Origin: an uncultured Acetatifactor sp.
Lineage (GTDB): Bacteria > Bacillota > Clostridia > Lachnospirales > Lachnospiraceae
Length of the DNA: 55,550 nucleotides
Direction of reading: 5' to 3'
Assembly (NCBI GenBank): GCA_910578215.1
Contig: CAJTPH010000006.1
Coordinates: 1-55,550 of the forward strand
Part shown: piece after piece, positions 24,951 to 33,564 of the stretch
Layout: each line of letters begins with the position of its first letter
How positions within the stretch are numbered: position 1 is the stretch's first letter
Made by a program: the position numbers and the translations under genes
Notes under the pieces: generated by a model
What the model saw: only the letters and a program-made list of their open reading frames with translations
What the model was told of the DNA's origin: nothing
Database searches by the model: none

Positions 24951-27032
24951 ATGAAGCGAACAGATATATTCTTTCGGATCTTTGGCATCCTTTTGTGCTG
25001 TCTGTTCTACCTGACGGCCTGCGGCAGGGAGGAGGACGGACCGTCCGGGGCGGAGGGACTGCCCTCCTTCCCGGACGGAATAAACGTGGATGTGGTTTCG
25101 GAGGAGGAAACCTTCTATGATGTGGCGTCTGTGCTGGAGAATGGAAGGTTTCTTGGCATGCAGATTTGGCAGGGGGAGCCTGTGCAGCTTTGGATGTCAG
25201 CGCCTGGCGGGGAGAACGGCGAAGGCCTTGTCTCGGTATATATGTACCGTAAGGACGGGACGCGGGAGGTCTGTATAGAGCGTATAGACGAGGATACCGC
25301 CAGAATGATTAATATCAGGGATTCGGAGGGCTGCTGTTACACTGTGAGCGGAGAGCCTGGCAATAAAAAAATAGCCAGGCTGGACAGTGACGGCAGGGTT
25401 CAATACATCGTTCCTTTGGGAGGAAGCCTATGGGATATCTGCGCGCTGGCGGACGGGCGGCTGGCACTGCTTACCACAGATGGGAACAGCTCGGCTGGAG
25501 GGTATACCCTGTCGCTGCTGGATTCGGAGGGGAAGCTTACCACTGTCTTCGAGGCGCAGAGAATTTCCCAAAGCTATTCCATGGGCGTGTCGGAGGACGG
25601 TCTCCTGCTGGCACTGGGCGACCATGTGTACAGGGTAAATCTCATGGACGGGACTCAGGAGAGAGTCTTTTCTTTTCGGCAGACATCTTATACGCTGCAG
25701 GAGATCAGCCTGCTTAATGATATAGAGGATTTCTTCATGGGAACTGACTATAGCTTTACGATACTTCGGGCGGACGGGCGTGGAAGCGCCAGGTGCGAGA
25801 CAATCGCGTTAGCAGCGCAGGACAAGATCCGGAAGGATGTGACCCTGCGGACCGTAAATACGATATCGCAGGAGACCTGGCTGAAGGAGCGGATACTGGA
25901 ATTTAATAATTCCCAGGAGGAATACAGAGTAGTTATAGATGCTTATGAGGACGGGGACGACATGGATGCCTTTGTTAAAATGACCGGTGTGGAGCTTGCT
26001 ACCGGGAGAGGGGCGGAAATACTGATGGGCAGCGATCTGGTCGAATCGGTAAGCGGTCTGATAGAAAAGGGTATCTTGATGGACCTGGCTCCTCTGATGG
26101 AGCAGTCGGGAATCAAAGAGGAGGACTATTTCCCGCTCACCTTTGATATGTGGAGGACGGAAGACAGTATATATTGTATTTTTTATGATATGTGGGTAAA
26201 CGAGCAGCTGATGAGCACGGCTGTCCTGGGCAATATGAGGGACCCGTCGATAGAGCAGCTGACGGATGCCATGCTGGCATATCCGGAGCCGGCGGTGTAT
26301 AGCACAGGTTCAGCCCCTGAGGTTCTTACCGAGTTGCTTCAGGGCTCGGAAACCCTCTGGGGAATGGTGGATTGGGAAAAAGGAACCTGTGATTTTGGCG
26401 GAAAAATGTTCGGAAAGCTTCTGGAAGCGGCAAAGCGCTACCAATACGATAAGAGAAACAACTATCCAAAGCTCACGTCTAAAAAGTCTGTGAGTTCGAT
26501 CAGCGGAATATACTTTAATTTTCGCACCAGGGCGGAGGAGGAGACGGGCGGATATGCGCCCATAGGTATCCTGTTTGATGATGGGAGGCATCCGGTTCCG
26601 GCAATGGCGCAGTATAGGAGAAAGCTGCTGATGCTAAATGCCAATGCCGCCAACAGGGACGGGGCATGGGAGTTCGTGAAGTTTCTGTTGAGTGAGGGGG
26701 CGCAGGAAAAGCTTACGGAGGTGGCAATGGGCTTCATGCCCGTAAAAAGGAGCGTTTTTGAGACCCTGATGGAGCAGGAGATGGCGAACGGTCCCAGGGA
26801 TTATCTGGCACAAGAAACCATGATTATTAAGGGTTCCCTGACAAGAGAGCGAGTGGACGAGATAGAGGCGTTTCTCGAGAGCGCCCGTGCCCTGCCTTAC
26901 AGGACAGAACCCATCCTTGAACTCATACAGGAGGAGTCCCGGGAATATTTTAACGGCAGCAAGAGCATAGAGCAGGTGGCGGACTCTATAGAAAACAGGG
27001 TACAGATGTACCTGAATGAACAGAGAAGATAA
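24951..27032 (+). CDS. Large extracellular solute-binding lipoprotein
   Basis: 693 aa. A lipoprotein signal ends in LTAC, so Cys at about residue 25 would be lipidated. The middle looks like a sensor or propeller-like region (LDSDGRVQYIVPLGGSLWD, LLLALGDHVYRV). From about residue 300 the sequence resembles family 1 sugar-binding proteins of ABC importers (FNNSQEEYRVVIDAY; NANAANRDGAWEFVKFLLS). No permease or ATPase genes are adjacent. AAGGAGGG precedes the ATG. Confidence 0.8.
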   Translation: MKRTDIFFRIFGILLCCLFYLTACGREEDGPSGAEGLPSFPDGINVDVVSEEETFYDVASVLENGRFLGMQIWQGEPVQLWMSAPGGENGEGLVSVYMYRKDGTREVCIERIDEDTARMINIRDSEGCCYTVSGEPGNKKIARLDSDGRVQYIVPLGGSLWDICALADGRLALLTTDGNSSAGGYTLSLLDSEGKLTTVFEAQRISQSYSMGVSEDGLLLALGDHVYRVNLMDGTQERVFSFRQTSYTLQEISLLNDIEDFFMGTDYSFTILRADGRGSARCETIALAAQDKIRKDVTLRTVNTISQETWLKERILEFNNSQEEYRVVIDAYEDGDDMDAFVKMTGVELATGRGAEILMGSDLVESVSGLIEKGILMDLAPLMEQSGIKEEDYFPLTFDMWRTEDSIYCIFYDMWVNEQLMSTAVLGNMRDPSIEQLTDAMLAYPEPAVYSTGSAPEVLTELLQGSETLWGMVDWEKGTCDFGGKMFGKLLEAAKRYQYDKRNNYPKLTSKKSVSSISGIYFNFRTRAEEETGGYAPIGILFDDGRHPVPAMAQYRRKLLMLNANAANRDGAWEFVKFLLSEGAQEKLTEVAMGFMPVKRSVFETLMEQEMANGPRDYLAQETMIIKGSLTRERVDEIEAFLESARALPYRTEPILELIQEESREYFNGSKSIEQVADSIENRVQMYLNEQRR

Positions 27033-27084
27033 CAGGACTTCTATCAGGTTGAATTCGGGCTTGTCAATATCAACCTCCCCTATG

Positions 27085-27113
27085 TTGAAGCCTTTTCTGC
27101 TTTTGCCTATAAT
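27085..27113 (+). promoter_or_regulatory. Promoter with dyad motif upstream of XRE-methyltransferase 1
   Basis: TTGAAG, 17 nt, TATAAT. A dyad TCAAC-n9-GTTGA (27070-27088) overlaps the -35 box. A similar motif sits in the promoter of the second XRE-methyltransferase (37518-37546). Confidence 0.7.
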
Positions 27114-27147
27114 AAATGCATAAATCAGAAAAAGCAGGAGGTATTTT

Positions 27148-28500
27148 ATGATCGACCGGGAACAGATCGGAATGAGAATAGGGGTCTTACGGAAAAAAAC
27201 AGGGTTATCGCAGCAGGCGCTGGCCGAAAAGCTGGGGGTCAGCGCGCAGGCGGTCAGCAAGTGGGAGAGCGGCAAAAACCTGCCGGACATAGATTTATTC
27301 CGTGAATTGGCATGGATCTTTGATATGACAATTGACAGTATCGTGGAGGGAGATCTGTCGTTTGCGCAGAAAAGCGGGGGGAAAAGTCTTCCTGCCAATG
27401 TGGCGGCGCTGGCTCCCGGGGCCGAGAGACGCAGACTGCTGCAAAGCCTTGTGCCCTATTGCTCTGACGCGGAGCTCTACAATGTTGCAAAGGGGCTTGC
27501 AGACGGGAACCTGGAGCTGTCGCTGGCGGCAGGCATCAGGCAAAAGAACAGGCTGACGGAAAAGACGGCGGCTATTCCCCTGGGCATTTTGGGGGAGAAT
27601 ACCCTTCGGGAGACCGCACCGTATTTTTCAAAGGCTCTGGGGGAAATGATGGGCAACACGGAGCCTGGGCTTCGGCGTATTGCAGGTATGATACGCTGTC
27701 CTGAATGCGGGGAGGAGCTGGAACTCGTAAATAAGGACGAGAGGAATCTTTATTTTGCCTGCAAAAACGGGCATCGCTATCATGTGGTGGACGGCGTTGT
27801 GGATTTTGGTTCCCGGGAGATCAAGGGAGAATTGTGGTCCTTATTTTTGAAGAATTATCAGGATTACCTGAATCAGCAGCGTTCTCCGGGAAATCCGCGT
27901 TATCTGATGGGGACGGTACCCTGCCGCGAGCTGCGCTGGCAGGTTTTGAAAAAGCTTCGTCCCAGGGTTATTCTGGATATTGCCTGTGGCATGTGCAGTG
28001 GGCTCGGTTATGATCTGCAGCGCATTAACTGGCCCTGTCTGGTTATCATGTCGGATCTCTCACATCGTGTTCTCAAATACAACAAGAGGTATTTCAGTGA
28101 GGAGATGGTCAACCCTTACGTGGATATTGTATGCCTTGCCTGCGACTGCGCCCATCTGCCCATAGATGACTGTTGCATCGATATGGTAGTTTCCAATGCC
28201 GGGTTCGAGAGTATGCAGGCTAAAATGATGGATGGCTTCAGGGAGGGATACCGTGTGCTGAAGCCGGGAGGGCATGCGGTTTATAATATCAGTATCGTCG
28301 GGGACCACAGCTCGGAAAATACACAAAAGTGGGAACGTTTATACAGAACGCTGGAAGAAGCCGATTATTCCATCCAGGAAAAGCTGTATGACATTGGGGA
28401 ATGGGAAGATATCTGTAAGGCAGCAGGCTACTCGTCCACGGAGACAAAAGAGGTATATGGGGGAGCTGCCCGCGCCGGAGGGCGAGGTATTTCCCTTTGA
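27148..28500 (+). CDS. XRE-family HTH fused to SAM methyltransferase (3' frameshift)
   Basis: 450 aa as read. Residues 7-60 form an XRE helix-turn-helix (SQQALAEKLGVSAQAVSKWE). Residues 184-209 make a zinc ribbon (CPEC...CKNGH), like RlmA-type methyltransferases. A class I methyltransferase follows (VILDIACGMCSG). The last few residues (GGAARAGGRGISL) are out of character. In the next frame the protein would continue GELPAPEGEVFPF to a stop at 28552. The change lies at a run of five G (28459-28463), so one extra base has probably entered here. The native end is therefore likely 28552. Its target is unknown. Confidence 0.82.
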   Translation: MIDREQIGMRIGVLRKKTGLSQQALAEKLGVSAQAVSKWESGKNLPDIDLFRELAWIFDMTIDSIVEGDLSFAQKSGGKSLPANVAALAPGAERRRLLQSLVPYCSDAELYNVAKGLADGNLELSLAAGIRQKNRLTEKTAAIPLGILGENTLRETAPYFSKALGEMMGNTEPGLRRIAGMIRCPECGEELELVNKDERNLYFACKNGHRYHVVDGVVDFGSREIKGELWSLFLKNYQDYLNQQRSPGNPRYLMGTVPCRELRWQVLKKLRPRVILDIACGMCSGLGYDLQRINWPCLVIMSDLSHRVLKYNKRYFSEEMVNPYVDIVCLACDCAHLPIDDCCIDMVVSNAGFESMQAKMMDGFREGYRVLKPGGHAVYNISIVGDHSSENTQKWERLYRTLEEADYSIQEKLYDIGEWEDICKAAGYSSTETKEVYGGAARAGGRGISL

Positions 28501-28556
28501 AAACGAAATTCTACAGTGGATGGGGGAGTATCTGTGCGTTTCTGAGAAGTAATTGC

Positions 28557-28631
28557 TTGCCGCTTCCATAGAAATGGGCTATAATGATAAGTACCAAGGA
28601 ACTGTGAGGATGCTTTTCTTAACAGTTCCTT
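28557..28631 (+). promoter_or_regulatory. Promoter and leader hairpin for the SpoU-like gene
   Basis: TTGCCG (28557-28562), 17 nt, TATAAT (28580-28585). A perfect 10-bp hairpin AAGGAACTGT/ACAGTTCCTT (28596-28605 with 28622-28631) lies in the leader. It lacks a following T-run. Confidence 0.65.
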
Positions 28632-28685
28632 AGTGCATAGGAGAGAAGTGAAAGACTTTTGACTCAAGGGCAAAAAGGTAATATC

Positions 28686-29374
28686 ATGAAAGAAATTAAT
28701 ATAATAAACAAAAATAATGATTATCAGAGATTTGAGGTTCTGAAGACAAACAGAAATAAGAGATATAAGTACCGTGAGTTTCTGGTTGAGGGGGTAAGGA
28801 GTTTAAATGAGGCGGCAAAGAAGATACATCGGAACTGATGGCTGTGATCAGGATGAAGGATGACTGTCTGTATAATGTGCCTTTATCGTCCGAGCCCTTC
28901 ATCGTTCTTTTCGACCGCCCTTCTAACAAGGGAAATCTGGGTACGATGATTCGGTCGTGCGATGCAATGGGAGCAGATATGCTTATTATTACCGGGCACG
29001 CTGTGGATCTGTATGAACCGGATGTGGTGGTTGCCGCCATGGGGTCTTTCTTTAATCTTCCGGTAGTGAGAATAGAGGATAATCAGAAATTGTATGATTA
29101 TATTGAGGGATTAAAGGCCCGGTATCCCGGATTTACAATTGTGGGGACAACGGCGCATAAGGAAAATCCGGTTTATAATGTGGATTTAGCCGTTCCGGTG
29201 CTTCTTATGCTGGGGAATGAAACAATGGGCTTGAATAAGGCGTTTAAGGAATATTGTGATGTCTTGTGTACAATACCTATGGCAGGGAGTTCCTATGCAA
29301 CTTCTTTAAATGTAGGCTGTGCAGGGGCTGTATTGATGTATGAGGTTACAAGGCAGAGAGGGCGGACGGTTTAA
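28686..29374 (+). pseudogene. SpoU/TrmH-family RNA methyltransferase, broken by internal deletion
   Basis: Two parts of one protein lie in different frames. The first, from ATG 28686, reads KTNRNKRYKYREFLVEGVRS then LNEAAK and stops at 28839. The second, entered near 28820, reads GKEDTSELMAVIRM and then the intact SpoU domain to 29374 (FDRPSNKGNLGTMIRSCDAMG, LMLGNETMGLN, IPMAGSSYATSLNVGCAG). Full-length relatives have tens of residues between NEAAK and KEDTSE that are missing. A 178-aa frame (28838-29374) holding the SAM-binding knot could still be made, but it lacks the substrate-binding domain. Confidence 0.78.
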
Positions 29375-29448
29375 TTGATGCGGGAGAATTTGTGGAACTG
29401 GAAGTCAGGCGCCGAGCAGGAGATTACAGGAATAAGAGGGGAACAAAA

Positions 29449-30198
29449 ATGCTCAAAATAGGAATTGTCGGCGGTACGGGAAGGCTGGGAAGCTTAATTA
29501 TTAAGGCGGTTTTGGAGGATGAGGAGTGCGTTGCAGGCGCAGTGATTGGCCGGACAGGAAACCGGTATGTCGGCAGGGATATCTGCGAATTAGCGGGAGG
29601 AGCCGCCACGGGCGTTACTGTCGTTGACAATCTGCAGGAGGCTGCAGGCTGCGACTGCTTTATTGACTGCACCAATGCGGAGGTCTGCCTGAAAAATAAT
29701 TACGAGTGGTATTTACGGATGAAAAAGCCTTTGCTTATCGCCAGTACGGGCTTTGATAAAGCAGGGATGGATAAGCTCAGGGAATTGTCGGCCTCCATGC
29801 CTGTGCTTCAGGCGGGCAACTTCAGTATGGCGTTACACGATTTTCTCGAAACAATCCGGCATATGGCAGGTAAAATGCGTGTAAAGGCGGATATATCGAT
29901 AATAGAATACCATCATAACCAAAAGAAGGACGCGCCCAGCGGAACGGCGGAAATGATCAGAGATGCCGTCTGTGACGCCAATCCGCTGTATACAAAAGAG
30001 GATATCGCGATTTCCAGCGTAAGAGGCGGCGGAATCGTGGGGGAGCATATGGTCCTTTTTGCGTACCATGACGAGATAATCGAGCTCCGGCACAGAGTAT
30101 CGTCGCGGGATACCTTTGCGTATGGGGCGTTAAAGGTTTGTAAGTGGCTGGCGGCGAGAGAAAACGGCTTATATGAGCTGAAGGATTTTTTCGGATGA
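29449..30198 (+). CDS. dapB: 4-hydroxy-tetrahydrodipicolinate reductase
   Basis: 249 aa from the ATG at 29449 (GAGGGG 6 nt upstream). The nucleotide-binding start is IGIVGGTGRLG. The catalytic region is EYHHNQKKDAPSGTA. It reduces the dapA product on the lysine/diaminopimelate pathway using NAD(P)H. dapA is not nearby. The longer frame from 29392 lacks a good ribosome site. Confidence 0.9.
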   Translation: MLKIGIVGGTGRLGSLIIKAVLEDEECVAGAVIGRTGNRYVGRDICELAGGAATGVTVVDNLQEAAGCDCFIDCTNAEVCLKNNYEWYLRMKKPLLIASTGFDKAGMDKLRELSASMPVLQAGNFSMALHDFLETIRHMAGKMRVKADISIIEYHHNQKKDAPSGTAEMIRDAVCDANPLYTKEDIAISSVRGGGIVGEHMVLFAYHDEIIELRHRVSSRDTFAYGALKVCKWLAARENGLYELKDFFG

Positions 30199-30512
30199 AT
30201 GCCGTTGGGGTAAAAAGATATTCAGCCTCCTGTGATACACGGATTGTTCCGCACTTTGCCGTGGATATATGTTTGAATAAAGGTTAAGTTTTTTATTATA
30301 TTAACCGAAATATGAGATAAGTGATTAATGTTGCTGAAAAGGATTTCGGCAGAATCTGCAAAGCTTTTCCGTCCTGTTCACGGAGGAACACGGGCATGGA
30401 AGGGTCTCTTTGTCGTACAGGTTTCAGGACGGTTCAACCGAAATCCCATTTATAATTGATAAATACCGGGCAGCTTCTGCCCGCGGAATATTGTGCTCAG
30501 GGGGTGTGGGTA
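30199..30512 (+). other. Intergenic region upstream of the coiled-coil gene
   Basis: No gene seen. TATAAT at 30451-30456 is a possible -10 box, without a clear -35. A 7-bp hairpin CGGGCAG-CTT-CTGCCCG lies at 30467-30483, between it and the start. Confidence 0.4.
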
Positions 30513-31847
30513 ATGATTATCAATGGAAGTATGGGGCGGACCGGTATGTTCGGCGGCGGAAACCGGATGAACCAGGGCTTAAAGACAAAGAACGGGGCAA
30601 ACGCGAATCAATACGGCGGCTGGATGAACGCCTCCCAGGGGGGCGGAGAGGACGGCACGGGAGTGAGCGCGGCGAAAAGCGCGGCCGAGAAGCGGAGGAT
30701 GCTTTCCAGGGACAGGGAGGATGAGCAGGGGCTGTCTAGTGTCCGCAGCGTCCTGGAGCAGTCGATCAACTATGCGGAATCCTTGAGAAAAGCCCGCACG
30801 CAGAAGAAAAACACGTCCCAGAAGCTGAAGAAGCTTCGGTATAGCTATAAATCCATTTCCTCACAGCTGATCCGCAGCAGGACCTCCGTTGAGGCTTCCA
30901 AGGTGGCAAGAAAGGCAAGGAGACAGCTTGTCATGCTGAAGGGCAAGCGCCTGCACGAGAGCGGAAAGTATGACAGCAATGAGCTGGAGGCGGCAATCAG
31001 CCATGCGCAGGCCATGGTGCGTGTGGCGAGGAAAAAGGTAAAGCACCTTCAGGAGGAGGAACTGATGAAGGTACGGGGCGGTCCATGCGCGGGAGAGCTG
31101 GAAGAAAACAGAGAGCAGGAGAATGAGCTAACCGACGAGGAAAAGGCTTATCTGGAGCAGCTGGCCTCGGGCGGGGACGGAATCGGCACGGGAGATGGCA
31201 CAGGAGCCGGTCAGGGGAATGAGGCCGCATATGGCAGCAGTTACGAAATGGGCGCAGCCGTCGTCTCCCAGGAGGATATGCTTGCGGCAAGGCGGGAGCA
31301 GATGCAGGCTTATGAGGAGGCAATGCGGCAGTCGGACATTCAGGAGGACATGAGAATGATGGAGCTGCAGCGTGCCAGGGAAGCATCCGGCTCCATGATG
31401 GATGCCATGTCAGAGCTGACAGCCGAAATGTCGGATTCCATGAGCGAGCTGCTGGAGGAGATGGGACTGTCGGAGCTGGCGGAAAACACGACCGGGGTAA
31501 AGGTGGAGATGGACCCGGCGGATTACAAGATGATGAAGCTCAAGCACAGGCTGGAGGAGATGAGGGCCATTGCCGAAGCGGACGCCAGGTATCTGAAGGC
31601 CATGTTTAATAAGCTCGAAAAGGCAAAAGGGGCTTCCGCACCGGCGGCATCCTCGGCTAATTCCGGCAATAATTCGGCAGGAAGCGCTTCCGGCCAAGTG
31701 GCGGTTGCCGCCAATACAGGCGGGGCGGCAGTGGCTTCCGCACCGGCGCCGGCAGCACAGGCGGTAAATGTGGTGTCAGCGCCGGACGCGGTGGCAGCGG
31801 TGGCGGCAGCGCCTGTGGAGGGCGGAAGCGTGGATGTATCGGTATAA
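30513..31847 (+). CDS. Hypothetical coiled-coil protein with Ala-rich tail
   Basis: About 444 aa. It has a Gly/Asn-rich N-terminus (NGSMGRTGMFGGGN), then a basic helical zone (SLRKARTQKKNTSQKLKKL; VARKARRQLVMLKGKRLHES). A long acidic coiled-coil part follows, and an Ala/Val/Gly low-complexity tail of about 80 residues. No signal peptide or membrane segment is seen. I do not recognise the family or function. The ATG at 30513 with AGGGGG upstream is preferred to the in-frame ATG at 30456. Confidence 0.7.
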   Translation: MIINGSMGRTGMFGGGNRMNQGLKTKNGANANQYGGWMNASQGGGEDGTGVSAAKSAAEKRRMLSRDREDEQGLSSVRSVLEQSINYAESLRKARTQKKNTSQKLKKLRYSYKSISSQLIRSRTSVEASKVARKARRQLVMLKGKRLHESGKYDSNELEAAISHAQAMVRVARKKVKHLQEEELMKVRGGPCAGELEENREQENELTDEEKAYLEQLASGGDGIGTGDGTGAGQGNEAAYGSSYEMGAAVVSQEDMLAARREQMQAYEEAMRQSDIQEDMRMMELQRAREASGSMMDAMSELTAEMSDSMSELLEEMGLSELAENTTGVKVEMDPADYKMMKLKHRLEEMRAIAEADARYLKAMFNKLEKAKGASAPAASSANSGNNSAGSASGQVAVAANTGGAAVASAPAPAAQAVNVVSAPDAVAAVAAAPVEGGSVDVSV

Positions 31848-31878
31848 ACGGTACAGACATAAGGAAGCCGGAGAGCGC

Positions 31879-32940
31879 GTGATACTGGAGACTGGGATTG
31901 ACGGAAAAACAATGGGAAGGACAACGGAACAAACAATAGAGGCTTTAGTGGCGAAATTGATGGCAGACTGCGGGATGGGAGCGGTTTTAGCCCCGGTTGA
32001 GTCTGTGTCAGGCGGCTATTTGCACCGAATGTACAGAGTGTCGGCTGCAGGCGGAAGCTATGCAGTTAAGTATTTAAATCCGGAGATTATGGCCAGGCAG
32101 GGGGTTTTTGAAAACTATGCCCGGGCGGAAGAAATCGAAAGGATTTTAGAGAAGGAGGGCATTCCGATAGTGCCTGCCATAACGGTGCATGGCAAGAAGA
32201 TGCAAAATGTGGAGGGACATTATTTCTATATTTTCGGCTGGCAGGAAGGGCATATCACTGATTGGAACAATATTTCAAGCATCCAGTGCCATACAGTAGG
32301 AAATATTCTGGGAAGGATACATGGGATTCGTCCGGAAAATGTCCCCCGTCAGGAGCCTGTGTTCAGCGAGATTGACTGGCATGCATATATTCTCAGGGCA
32401 AAGCAGGAGGGGAGCGGAATCGCCCCTCTTTTGGAGGATAACGAAAAGCTTTTGTCTTATGCCGTGAAGGAGCTGAACAGGGCAAGGGCTTCCCTGCCTG
32501 ATATACTCTGCCTGTCCGACGAGGATATGGACCCCAAGAATGTTATGTGGGAAAACGGCAATCCACGGATCATAGACCTGGAATGCCTGGACTATGGGAA
32601 TCCTGTATCTCACGCCCTTCAGCTTGCGCTTCAATGGGCCGGTATCGTTACCTACAATATGTATACCGAAAACCTGACGGCCTTTTTTGACGGCTATCTG
32701 GAGGCGTATGACAATGGCTTCAGGGCATACGGAGATATTTTCGGCATGGCGTATTCCTGGGTGGACTGGCTGGAATATAATATCCGGCGGGCGCTGGGCG
32801 AGTGTATGGATGAGAAGGAAAGGGCAATGGGCATTTCCGAAACCGGCAACACAATCAAGAGAATAAGGTACATATATAATACGGAAAAAGACATCAAAGC
32901 TGCTTTAGCTTCCTGCTTACGTCCCGGCGGCGTGCCGTAA
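31879..32940 (+). CDS. APH-family phosphotransferase
   Basis: About 353 aa from GTG 31879 (GGAG 5 nt upstream); the ATG at 31912 is an alternative. The kinase-like lobe has ESVSGGYLHRMYRV and YAVKYLN. The catalytic loop reads LCLSDEDMDPKNVMW and the metal-binding Asp is in RIIDLECLDYGN. The usual loop is (S)H.D..PKN; here the His position is Asp (DED). The relatives phosphorylate aminoglycosides, choline or sugars. The substrate is unknown. The open frame extends back into the previous gene in another register. Confidence 0.8.
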   Translation: MILETGIDGKTMGRTTEQTIEALVAKLMADCGMGAVLAPVESVSGGYLHRMYRVSAAGGSYAVKYLNPEIMARQGVFENYARAEEIERILEKEGIPIVPAITVHGKKMQNVEGHYFYIFGWQEGHITDWNNISSIQCHTVGNILGRIHGIRPENVPRQEPVFSEIDWHAYILRAKQEGSGIAPLLEDNEKLLSYAVKELNRARASLPDILCLSDEDMDPKNVMWENGNPRIIDLECLDYGNPVSHALQLALQWAGIVTYNMYTENLTAFFDGYLEAYDNGFRAYGDIFGMAYSWVDWLEYNIRRALGECMDEKERAMGISETGNTIKRIRYIYNTEKDIKAALASCLRPGGVP

Positions 32941-33039
32941 GCTTATGCTGGACAGGCTGGATGTTTACCGGACAAAAGAGCAGGGAGCCAATGCCCTGAA
33001 CCGCCGCGGCAATGGCGCGGTGCGGAAATGAGGTTAAAT

Positions 33040-33486
33040 ATGGAAATATATATTTTGGCTGGCTGCGGCATTTTTGCCGCAGCCGTTGTGCTTGGACTTG
33101 CAGTCAGGATGATCAGAGGGGCGCGTAGAAGACGCCCCAATGACATGGATTTTATGGAAGGGCATGAATTTGAATATTATTGTGCGGAGCTGCTGGAAAA
33201 ATGCGGCTTTCAGGAGGTGGAGGTCACAAGGGGCAGCGGTGACTACGGAATCGACATTCTGGCGGAGAAGGACGGCGTCACCTATGCCATTCAGTGTAAG
33301 CGTTACAACGCGCCGGTGGGAGTTAAGGCAGTGCAGGAGGCATACGCGGGGCGGGACTATTATGACCGGATGGTGGGAGCCGTGCTGACCAATCAGTATT
33401 TTACCCAGCCCGCAGCGGAGGCTGCAAGAAAGCTTAAAATACTGCTTTGGGACAGGGGTTATCTGGAGAGTATGATGGAGGAGTAA
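33040..33486 (+). CDS. Membrane-anchored Mrr-like restriction endonuclease-fold protein
   Basis: 148 aa. One N-terminal helix (IYILAGCGIFAAAVVLGLAV) is followed by a basic stop-transfer RGARRRR. The rest is an Mrr_cat-type PD-(D/E)XK nuclease fold: HEFEYYCAELLEKCGF, GDYGIDILAEKDG and YAIQCKRY, with Asp and Gln-x-Lys catalytic positions intact. The ATG at 33040 has GAGG 6 nt upstream; an in-frame ATG at 33028 is possible. Its substrate and purpose are not known. Confidence 0.8.
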   Translation: MEIYILAGCGIFAAAVVLGLAVRMIRGARRRRPNDMDFMEGHEFEYYCAELLEKCGFQEVEVTRGSGDYGIDILAEKDGVTYAIQCKRYNAPVGVKAVQEAYAGRDYYDRMVGAVLTNQYFTQPAAEAARKLKILLWDRGYLESMMEE

Positions 33487-33524
33487 GGGCTGCCGGCGTG
33501 GGGCGGGGCCGGCTTGCGGAGATG

Positions 33525-33564
33525 GGAAAGGCTGCCCGCTCAGGGGGCGGACAGCAGCCTTTCC
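33525..33564. other. Strong hairpin between convergent genes
   Basis: An 11-bp perfect stem GGAAAGGCTGC/GCAGCCTTTCC overlaps the 3' end of the DUF885 gene. No T-run follows on either strand, so termination by it is uncertain. Confidence 0.5.

Noticed and set aside
32945..33031. 28-codon frame (MLDRLDVYRTKEQGANALN...) between the APH-like and Mrr-like genes
   Set aside because: Very short with no ribosome site; cannot be told from chance.
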